NCBI GenBank assembly: GCA_022360275.1
Contig: JAKSDC010000170.1
Location: forward strand, 1 to 7,327
Length of the DNA stretch: 7,327 bases
DNA from: Chlorobiales bacterium
Lineage (GTDB): Bacteria; Bacteroidota; Chlorobiia; Chlorobiales; Chlorobiaceae
Direction of reading: 5' to 3'
Position 1 is the stretch's first letter, and each line of letters begins with the position of its first letter. The position numbers were made by a program, and so were the translations under genes. Under the pieces are notes generated by a model. The model saw only the letters and a list, made by a program, of their open reading frames with translations, did not search any database and was not told the origin of the DNA. Below, piece by piece: positions 1 through 4,443 of the stretch.

Positions 1-141
1 ACCTGGGGGTGTATCAATGTTTCCAAACCGTTGTTCAAAAACGTCCTCACTCCTCTTTTCAAGCCAAAAGCAGGCATCGTCTACATCCTTCCCGAATCAG
101 CTCCGGTAGAGCAGCTGCTCGCCAGCAAGGACAAGGATTGA
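1..141 (+). CDS. C-terminal end of a probable L,D-transpeptidase (YkuD-type), truncated by the window edge
   Basis: An open frame runs from the first base to a TGA at 139-141 and gives 46 residues with no start, so the gene begins outside the window. It opens with TWGCIN, which resembles the [S/T]-x-G-C-[I/V]-[R/N] active-site motif of YkuD L,D-transpeptidases; the cysteine (codon at 10-12) would be the catalytic nucleophile. About 24 residues later comes a hydrophobic strand, GIVYILPES, where the family's last strand usually follows the cysteine, then a short charged tail ending KDKD. Enzymes of this family make or remodel 3-3 peptidoglycan cross-links or attach proteins to the wall, in the periplasm. 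The assignment rests on one short motif and its spacing. A longer + strand frame over the same bases (9-212) lacks any recognisable features and is taken as a shadow. Confidence 0.55.
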   Translation, partial: TWGCINVSKPLFKNVLTPLFKPKAGIVYILPESAPVEQLLASKDKD

Positions 142-243
142 CCTCACCACACCCACTCTCTGTGTGGCTGAAAAACAGGGCTTGCTTGCCATACCAAGAG
201 ATGTTTACCTAAGAGCGGGAGAACCTTTGCTAATAAAAAGGCC
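142..243. other. Intergenic stretch after the transpeptidase-like gene
   Basis: I see no credible gene here. A 6-bp hairpin, CCACAC (147-152) with GTGTGG (162-167), follows the stop codon directly but is not followed by a T-run, so it is a poor intrinsic terminator by itself. Confidence 0.4.
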
Positions 244-260
244 CCTTTATTAACTTTTTA
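231..260 (+). terminator. Weak candidate terminator for the upstream + strand gene
   Basis: TAATAAA (231-237) can pair with TTTATTA (246-252) around a short GC-rich centre, and the next bases are AACTTTTTATT. The stem is mostly A-T with a bulge, so it would be weak. It also overlaps the left edge of the dispersed repeat, so the symmetry may belong to the repeat and not to transcription termination. Confidence 0.3.
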
Positions 261-379
261 TTGCGCGACCTGAATACATCGTTGGGAGATGCTCGAAATC
301 CTCATCTACTCTGTGTACACTCCGGTTTCTGCGCTCCTTCCGCTTTGTCTTCAAGTCGCTCACGACAATCTATAGAGGT
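244..379 (+). repeat. Dispersed structured repeat, copy 1 (diverged)
   Basis: This stretch aligns along its whole length, with small gaps and many substitutions, to 7101-7235 in the same orientation. Exact shared blocks include 290-305 (= 7145-7160) and 314-337 (= 7170-7193), the latter 24 bases long. The ends carry the same CCTxTATT and ATAGAGGT boundaries, although the terminal inverted repeat is degraded here. The 3' hairpin seen in copy 2 is also decayed in this copy. It lies between the transpeptidase-like gene and the tRNA-Lys terminator. No reading frame is shared between the copies, which fits a non-coding, structure-forming repeat. Confidence 0.8.
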
Positions 380-451
380 GCCCAAAATACTGGGTTGTCA
401 GTGATGCAACCGTGGCCGCCCACAACCCTGTGCCAACTTTCTTCAACTACA

Positions 452-483
452 AAAGGCTTACAGGTTTCGATCTGTAAGCCTTT
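452..483 (-). terminator. Intrinsic terminator downstream of secG and tRNA-Lys (possibly bidirectional)
   Basis: A perfect 12-bp stem, AAAGGCTTACAG (452-463) with CTGTAAGCCTTT (472-483), closes an 8-base loop. On the minus strand it lies 12 bases beyond the 3' end of tRNA-Lys and its right arm runs into TTTTG, so it can end the secG/tRNA-Lys transcript. On the plus strand it is followed by ATTTTC, so it may also stop transcription arriving from the left. Confidence 0.8.
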
Positions 484-494
484 ATTTTCATAAG

Positions 495-567
495 TGCGTT
501 CGGAAGGAGTCGAACCCTCAACCCACTGATTAAGAGTCAGTTGCTCTACCACTTGAGCTACGAACGC
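495..567 (-). tRNA. tRNA-Lys, anticodon CUU
   Basis: The reverse complement folds as a complete 73-base cloverleaf: acceptor GCGTTCG/CGAACGC, D stem GCTC/GAGC with GG in the loop, anticodon stem ACTGA/TCAGT around loop CTCTTAA (anticodon CTT, reading AAG), a five-base variable region, and T arm GAGGG-TTCGACT-CCTTC with one G-T pair. The discriminator is A, and the 3' CCA is not encoded (next bases CTTA), so it must be added after transcription. It starts 41 bases past the secG stop on the same strand and is followed by a strong hairpin terminator, so co-transcription with secG is likely. Confidence 0.95.
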
Positions 568-608
568 AGCTATTTCATTGTATCCCCGGTATACTCTCTT
601 ATCAGGAT

Positions 609-953
609 TTATTCAGCGGTTTTTTCCGGTGCCGGTTGAGGCACTGCATTTCCCGCCGGAGCAGGAGCTGAAGGAAGTTCTTTTTGCAGAATGCTCTCTC
701 TTGTATCTACCGAGGCCTGCCGGGAAGGAAGCGTAAACTGAACCACAAAACTAAGCACCATGACAATAGCGGCAAGAATCGCTGTTGTCTTGCTGAGAAA
801 ATCACCTGTCCTCCTGACCCCGAGATTCTGGACGGTACCCAGGCTGGCTATTCCGCTGGTCAAGCCGCTTCCGCCTTTCGGGTTTTGCAAAAGCACAACG
901 CCAATAAGCAAAACGCAAGCCAGCAGAATCAGAACGACCAGAAATATGTGCAT
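609..953 (-). CDS. secG: Protein-export membrane protein SecG
   Basis: The 114-residue product has the SecG architecture: an N-terminal membrane helix (about 2-22), the conserved loop with QNPKGGSGL at 23-31 and further small residues, and a second helix (about 55-75). It ends in a Pro/Ala-rich charged tail (about 91-114), which varies between species. SecG is the small accessory subunit of the SecYEG translocon and aids SecA-driven protein movement across the inner membrane. The ATG at 951-953 places the first helix right at the N terminus, as usual for the family; no strong Shine-Dalgarno precedes it. It lies upstream of tRNA-Lys and is divergent from the DUF2905-hisB pair. Confidence 0.93.
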   Translation of the reverse strand: MHIFLVVLILLACVLLIGVVLLQNPKGGSGLTSGIASLGTVQNLGVRRTGDFLSKTTAILAAIVMVLSFVVQFTLPSRQASVDTRESILQKELPSAPAPAGNAVPQPAPEKTAE

Positions 954-973
954 AATCCGAGACGATAATGTTA

Positions 974-979
974 ATTATA
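974..979 (-). promoter_or_regulatory. Possible -10 element of the secG promoter
   Basis: A perfect TATAAT lies on the minus strand 20 bases before the secG ATG, in the short divergent gap shared with the DUF2905 gene. No convincing -35 hexamer sits 16-18 bases upstream, so this is only a candidate; transcripts would have a leader of about 14 bases, consistent with the weak Shine-Dalgarno. Confidence 0.3.
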
Positions 980-1059
980 AAGGTGTTCGCCAAATATCGT
1001 ATCTTACTTCTTATGTAGCAAAGGGCTTAATTTAGCAACTTTTAAAAAAAATCCAAGGC

Positions 1060-1302
1060 GTGTTTACCGAACCGGGGAAGCTGCTTGTTGTTATCGGAAT
1101 TATTGCTGTTGCTGCCGGCATCCTTCTCATAACATTTCAGAAAACCGGTGTTCCTGTGTTTATGCGTTGGTTCGGGAACCTCCCATTAGATATCAAAATC
1201 GTCAGGGATAATTTCAAACTTTATTTCCCGCTCGGAACATCAATTGTCCTTTCGGTTATTTTAAGCTTTTTACTCTATCTTGTCAATAAATTTTTCAGGT
1301 AA
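1060..1302 (+). CDS. DUF2905 family small membrane protein
   Basis: This 80-residue protein has two membrane helices (about 7-25 and 58-76) joined by a short segment with GNLPLDIKI (39-47), then DNFKLYFPLGTS (50-61). That connecting pattern, G-x-LP-x-DI followed by a YFPLGTS-like stretch, is typical of DUF2905, a widespread family whose function I do not know. The start is GTG at 1060: the frame is closed upstream by a TAG at 1033-1035 and there is no better ATG or TTG nearby; AAGG at 1055-1058 is too close to be a standard Shine-Dalgarno. hisB begins 8 bases after its stop, so the two very likely form one transcript. The link with histidine synthesis may be purely positional. Confidence 0.85.
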   Translation: MFTEPGKLLVVIGIIAVAAGILLITFQKTGVPVFMRWFGNLPLDIKIVRDNFKLYFPLGTSIVLSVILSFLLYLVNKFFR

Positions 1303-1310
1303 CCTTTGAT

Positions 1311-1913
1311 ATGCCCCAAAACGAAGAAGTGAAAGTCCGCTCCGCAACAGTTCAACGTACAACTGCTGAAACCGATATTCAGATTGAACTAAACCTCGAC
1401 GGCTCTGGAGCGCACTCTGTTGATTCAGGAGTGGTCTTCCTCGATCACATGCTGGCAAACTTCAGCAAGCACTCGGGAATCGATCTCACCATACGCTGCA
1501 AGGGAGATACAGAGGTTGATGACCATCATTCCATTGAAGATATCGCTCTTGTGATGGGTTCTGCGATTCTGGAGGCATTGGGCGATAAAAAAGGGATACA
1601 ACGTTACGGCTGGTCAATGATCCCGATGGATGAAGCGCTTGCACGCTGTGCGTTGGATCTTGGAGGACGGAGCTACTGTGTTTTCACATGCGCTTTCAGC
1701 AGATCCGACATCAACGGATTTTCAACCGAGATGGTCGAGCATTTTTTCCTGTCGCTTTCCCGAACGTTGCAGGCCAACATCCACTTGGCCGTTTTGGCAG
1801 GAAGCAACACTCATCATATGATCGAGGCACTTTTCAAAGCCTTTGCCTACGCCTTGAAACAGGCTGTCTCGGTTACAGGAACTTCCATTCCCTCTACGAA
1901 AGGGACTCTATGA
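1311..1913 (+). CDS. hisB: Imidazoleglycerol-phosphate dehydratase (HisB)
   Basis: HisB dehydrates imidazole-glycerol phosphate to imidazole-acetol phosphate in histidine biosynthesis, in the cytoplasm. The 200-residue length is normal for the single-function enzyme, with no phosphatase domain fused as in enterobacteria. The Mn-binding repeats are visible: FLDHML at 43-48, DDHHSIED at 70-77, EMVEHFF at 140-146 and HHMIEALFKAF at 168-178, and the protein ends STKGTL as usual for the family. The ATG at 1311 follows the DUF2905 stop by 8 bases with only a weak AGG upstream, suggesting translational coupling. No other his gene is visible in the window. It converges on rny. Confidence 0.97.
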   Translation: MPQNEEVKVRSATVQRTTAETDIQIELNLDGSGAHSVDSGVVFLDHMLANFSKHSGIDLTIRCKGDTEVDDHHSIEDIALVMGSAILEALGDKKGIQRYGWSMIPMDEALARCALDLGGRSYCVFTCAFSRSDINGFSTEMVEHFFLSLSRTLQANIHLAVLAGSNTHHMIEALFKAFAYALKQAVSVTGTSIPSTKGTL

Positions 1914-1935
1914 GATACTAAGTAGTAAGGAGCCA

Positions 1936-1984
1936 GGAGTAGCGCGCACTTCGTGCGCTACTCCTCCTGCGCACGAAGTGCGCA
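1936..1984. terminator. Twin GC-rich hairpins between convergent hisB and rny, likely bidirectional terminator
   Basis: Hairpin one pairs 1936-1949 with 1953-1964 around loop TTC, with a two-base bulge on the left arm. Hairpin two pairs TGCGCAC (1968-1974) with GTGCGCA (1978-1984) around GAA. The cores 1944-1958 and 1969-1983 are exact reverse complements (15 bp), so they can also pair with each other. Neither side has a clear T-run, so termination strength is uncertain, but the place between two convergent genes fits that role. The second hairpin ends 6 bases from the rny stop codon. Confidence 0.5.
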
Positions 1985-1990
1985 ATTCCC

Positions 1991-3565
1991 TCACTTCGCA
2001 AACGCGACCGATCGTTTCTCCCTGATGATCGAAACCTTGATCTGACCGGGGTAGTCAGCTTCTTCCTCTATTTTATGCGCAATATCGTGGGCAAGAATAT
2101 CCGCCTGTGAATCGTTCACGTTTTCACCTTCGACAATAACACGAATCTCTCTGCCTGCCTGAAGCGCATAGGTCTTGATAACCCCAGGAAAACCTTTGGC
2201 GATATCTTCCAGATTTTCAAGGCGCTTTACGTGGCCTTCAGGCGTCACTGCACCACGCCCGCCGGGTCGCGAAGAAGAGATTACATTTGCTGCTTCAACA
2301 AGATCAGCTATAGGACTTTCTTTCTCCACATCCCCGTGATGGGCGGCAATGGCATTAAGGACAACCTTCGACTCCCTGAATTTCTGAAGATATTTCATGC
2401 CGGCGATTGCGTGAGGGTCTTCGCTTTCAGGAAGAACAAGACCGATATCATGCAGAAGACCCGCCCTTTTGGCAAGCCTGGTATCGAGTTTGACCTCAGC
2501 CGCCATAAGGCCGGCAAGCATTGCAACTTCACGCGAATGCTGGAGCAGGTTCTGGCCGTAAACGGTATGAAACTTCATTTTCCCTATCAGGGAAACAAGC
2601 TCTGAAGGCATGTCCGGGATCTGCAGGGAAGACAGCGTTTCCTCACCGGTGCTCATGATGACATCATCGATCTCTTTCTTGGCGTCCTCATAGGCCTTTT
2701 CAATTGCAACCGGATGAATAACCCCGTCAATGAGCAGTTTCTGCAAGGTCAGCTTGGCAAGTTCGCGGCGAAGCGGGTCAAAACATGACAGGATCACAAC
2801 CTCCGGCGTATCGTCAACAATGATATCCACTCCGGTGGCATTTTCAAAGGCCTTGATATTTCGCCCCTCCCGACCGATAATACGTCCTTTGAGTTCATCA
2901 CTTTGAATGTGAACAACCGAAAGAGCACTTTCGGTTGCCTGCTCGAAAGAAACACGCTGTATAGCGGTCAACAGCGTTTTTTCTGCTATCCTGTTCGCTT
3001 CCTGCTCGGCCTCCTCATGAATCCTGTGAATGGTTTCTGTTGTCTCGTCCCTTGCAACTGCAATCATGTTCTCGATCAACATCTGCTTTGCATCCTCGGC
3101 CCCAAGGTTGCTGATTGCTTCGAGCTTCTGATTCTGCTCTGCAATAATCCTCTCAAGATCATCGGCTTTGTTTGTAACCATCTCTCTGTTACGCTCAAGC
3201 TCGTTGAGCTTTTCAGCAATCTTTTTTTCGTTTTCTTTCAGTTCCTGACTCTGGCGTTTAAGATTATTCTCCTTCTGACGAACCTGTTTCTGCAGTTGGT
3301 TGAACTTGTTGTTTTTTACCGTTACATCCGCATCGAATTCCCGTCTTCGTTTTTTCCATTCCTGATTCACCTCGGCAACTTTCAGATCTTTGTACTCATT
3401 TGCTTCTTTTTGAGCCTCCTGTACCACTTGAACGGCCCTCTCTTCTGCCTCGAGCACTTTTGTCGTTCCTATCTTTTCAAGCAGAAAACGACCGATAAAG
3501 AACCCTACGCAAAAAAACAAAAGCGATGCAATAACCAGTAAAAAAAGGTTAACGACGATCCCCAT
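1991..3565 (-). CDS. rny: Ribonuclease Y (RNase Y)
   Basis: RNase Y is a membrane-anchored endoribonuclease that starts mRNA decay and processing. The 524-residue product has the family layout: an N-terminal membrane helix (about 4-27), a long highly charged coiled coil (about 35-200), a KH RNA-binding domain with GRIIGREGRN at 227-236 (GxxG at 231-234), and an HD metal-dependent phosphohydrolase domain with H343, the HD pair H372-D373 in LLHDIG, AAHHGD at 407-412 and D421. The length is normal. The ATG at 3563-3565 has a near-perfect Shine-Dalgarno 7 bases upstream. It lies at the end of the pheT-zapA-6S block and is the likely 3' gene of that neighbourhood; it may have its own promoter after the 6S terminator. 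Confidence 0.97.
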   Translation of the reverse strand: MGIVVNLFLLVIASLLFFCVGFFIGRFLLEKIGTTKVLEAEERAVQVVQEAQKEANEYKDLKVAEVNQEWKKRRREFDADVTVKNNKFNQLQKQVRQKENNLKRQSQELKENEKKIAEKLNELERNREMVTNKADDLERIIAEQNQKLEAISNLGAEDAKQMLIENMIAVARDETTETIHRIHEEAEQEANRIAEKTLLTAIQRVSFEQATESALSVVHIQSDELKGRIIGREGRNIKAFENATGVDIIVDDTPEVVILSCFDPLRRELAKLTLQKLLIDGVIHPVAIEKAYEDAKKEIDDVIMSTGEETLSSLQIPDMPSELVSLIGKMKFHTVYGQNLLQHSREVAMLAGLMAAEVKLDTRLAKRAGLLHDIGLVLPESEDPHAIAGMKYLQKFRESKVVLNAIAAHHGDVEKESPIADLVEAANVISSSRPGGRGAVTPEGHVKRLENLEDIAKGFPGVIKTYALQAGREIRVIVEGENVNDSQADILAHDIAHKIEEEADYPGQIKVSIIREKRSVAFAK

Positions 3566-3572
3566 TAAAAAT

Positions 3573-3583
3573 CCACCTCCTTT
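3573..3583 (-). promoter_or_regulatory. Strong ribosome binding site of rny
   Basis: The minus strand reads AAAGGAGGTGG with 7 bases to the ATG, close to full complementarity with the 16S rRNA 3' end. It fixes the rny start and is much stronger than the sites of the neighbouring genes. Confidence 0.85.
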
Positions 3584-3596
3584 ATGTGCCCGTCAT

Positions 3597-3625
3597 CAAA
3601 TAGAAAAGGACACCTTTTAATGCAA
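3597..3625 (-). promoter_or_regulatory. Weak candidate promoter for rny
   Basis: TTGCAT (3620-3625) and TATTTG (3597-3602) on the minus strand are 17 bases apart and would give a leader of roughly 25 bases that includes the Shine-Dalgarno. Each matches only three of six consensus bases. A perfect palindrome, AAAAGG-TGT-CCTTTT (3604-3618), fills the spacer between them. This would let rny be expressed despite the terminator of the 6S-like RNA just upstream. Confidence 0.22.
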
Positions 3626-3633
3626 AAAAAAAA
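3624..3633 (-). terminator. T10 tract ending the 6S-like RNA
   Basis: Ten T residues follow directly after CGGTGCGG on the minus strand. The paired partner is either the distant 5' CCGCACCG of the same RNA, or locally CACCGT in the 3' part, which can pair with ACGGTG just before the T-run. Either pairing gives an intrinsic terminator. Confidence 0.75.
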
Positions 3634-3840
3634 CCGCACCGTCAGGGATGTGTAAGATTTAAGAACCCGTTTCAATACGGTGGGCGCCTCCTTCAGATTT
3701 TTTGCTTCCTTTGGGATCCCGTTTCCGGGTTCCTCTGAACCTTGAGGCTCAGCAAGGCCTGCAATCCAAAAGAAGAGTACAGCTCCCAGTTCTTAAGTGT
3801 TGGTTCTTTTACTTACAAAACACCCCAGTAATCGGTGCGG
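3634..3840 (-). ncRNA. ssrS: Probable 6S RNA between zapA and rny
   Basis: This roughly 207-base minus-strand segment carries no convincing protein gene but folds as a long rod. Its 5' part (CCGCACCG, GGGGTGT, GTAAG, AAGAACC) pairs in order with its 3' part (GGTTCTT, CTTAC, ACATCCC, CGGTGCGG), making an interrupted closing stem of about 40 bases per side. An unpaired middle and an apical region follow, with small hairpins such as GGTTC-AGAG-GAACC and CCCG-GAAA-CGGG. A T10 run follows. Length, closing stem, open centre and the position just after zapA match 6S RNA, which mimics an open promoter, binds the housekeeping RNA polymerase holoenzyme and adjusts transcription as growth slows. It lacks tRNA-like ends (against tmRNA) and the SRP-RNA core pattern. 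Exact ends are estimated. Confidence 0.78.
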
Positions 3841-3851
3841 ATATTTCTTCT

Positions 3852-3879
3852 ACTATACAATGTAAACGATTAGAACGAA
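3852..3879 (-). promoter_or_regulatory. Candidate promoter of the 6S-like RNA
   Basis: TATAGT (3852-3857, minus) matches five of six -10 bases and would start transcription near 3845, a few bases before the closing stem begins at 3840. The possible -35, TTCGTT (3874-3879), has a 16-base spacer and matches poorly; it lies inside the last codons of zapA. The agreement between the -10 site and the start of the RNA stem is the main support. Confidence 0.4.
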
Positions 3880-4133
3880 TTTTGCTCAAGAAAAAGATTA
3901 AGCCTCTCAATTTTTTTCTCCATCGCTGAAAGCCGTGCCGCAAGTTCATTTTTTTTCTCTGCAAAATGAATTGCCGCAAGCACTGCAAACTTTTTAACCT
4001 CAAGGTCCGGGGCTTTCCCGGCAAACTGCTGCATGATTTCATCAACCTCCAATGCAGCCTGCTCCGTTGGTTCGCGGCTCTCGGCTCTTAGCGGGTAGTT
4101 ATCGCCAAAAATGTTGACCTGTATCTTTTCCAT
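3870..4133 (-). CDS. zapA: Cell division protein ZapA
   Basis: ZapA binds FtsZ and cross-links its filaments in the division ring. The 87-residue product has the usual short globular head beginning EKIQVNIFGDNYPLRA, followed by helix EVDEIMQQFA and the typical stretch EVKKFAVLAAIHFAEKKNEL, which starts the C-terminal coiled coil reaching almost to the end (EKKIERLNLFLEQ). The start is taken as ATG at 4131-4133; a TTG directly upstream (4136) would add one residue. The previous gene's TGA lies only 7 bases before this ATG, and AAAGG spans that gap, so translation is probably coupled. Its position between the coiled-coil gene and a 6S RNA is a familiar arrangement for zapA. Confidence 0.9.
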   Translation of the reverse strand: MEKIQVNIFGDNYPLRAESREPTEQAALEVDEIMQQFAGKAPDLEVKKFAVLAAIHFAEKKNELAARLSAMEKKIERLNLFLEQNSF

Positions 4134-4140
4134 CAACCTT

Positions 4141-4443
4141 TCAACCCGACATTTCGTTTCTCAGCTCAACCTCTATTCTTTGCAGGATCATAACCAGCTT
4201 CTGTCTGACCTGTACTTTTTCCTCATAGGAAAAACCATTGACTGCCGTGCCCTGCCCGCTTTCCGAAACAGGGAGCTTGCAGGATCGCAATATCGACTGA
4301 AGACTCGTAATTTCAGCCTGCAGCATTTCGTTTTGTTTTCGGCAATCGGTCAACTGCTCAACAACCTGCATAATACGCTGTTCGAGCAGATCAAGACCTG
4401 AGTTTTCGCTGTCCTCTATGCGTTCTTGCATACCTTTACGCAT
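4141..4443 (-). CDS. Small coiled-coil protein between pheT and zapA (function unknown)
   Basis: The product has about 100 residues and no signal peptide or membrane helix. From about residue 13 to 55 it is a probable coiled coil (LLEQRIMQVVEQL, then QNEMLQAEITSLQSIL); a flexible Ser/Gly-rich linker (about 60-71) leads to a second helical part with FSYEEKVQVRQKLVMILQRI. The start is ATG at 4441-4443, which overlaps the pheT stop as TGATG; a TTG just upstream is possible. It is translationally coupled to pheT and followed at once by zapA. That position and the heptad-like pattern suggest a cytoplasmic division-ring partner of ZapA, comparable in role to ZapB, but this is inference from context. 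I do not recognise a named family with certainty. Confidence 0.8.
   Translation of the reverse strand: MRKGMQERIEDSENSGLDLLEQRIMQVVEQLTDCRKQNEMLQAEITSLQSILRSCKLPVSESGQGTAVNGFSYEEKVQVRQKLVMILQRIEVELRNEMSG

Noticed and set aside
9..212. 67-codon + strand frame at the left edge
   Set aside because: It overlaps the transpeptidase-like C terminus in another frame, is rich in Ser/Arg/Gln with no domain pattern, and runs past that gene's stop into non-coding sequence.
244..379. CRISPR-like array formed by the repeats
   Set aside because: There are just two long, diverged copies almost 7 kb apart with no short regular repeats or spacers.
391..450. Possible degenerate tRNA or small RNA between repeat copy 1 and the Lys terminator
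   Set aside because: There are inverted repeats (GGGTTGT at 393-399 with ACAACCC at 422-428), but no cloverleaf, promoter or known RNA pattern could be supported.
370..552. 60-codon minus frame across tRNA-Lys
   Set aside because: Its first half lies within the tRNA and it continues through the terminator hairpin, so it is not a gene.
2903..3541. 212-codon + strand frame opposite rny
   Set aside because: It mirrors the coiled-coil coding part of rny; the Leu/Phe/Cys-rich product is what antisense reading of Lys/Glu/Gln-rich codons gives.
3634..3840. tmRNA or SRP RNA as the identity of the zapA-rny RNA
   Set aside because: No tRNA-like acceptor and T arm or tag reading frame for tmRNA, and no SRP Alu/S-domain core such as the conserved GGAAG...AGCA loop pattern; the long rod with open centre fits 6S better.
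3702..3929. 75-codon + strand frame across the 6S region and zapA end
   Set aside because: It is antisense to the structured RNA and to zapA and shows no domain.
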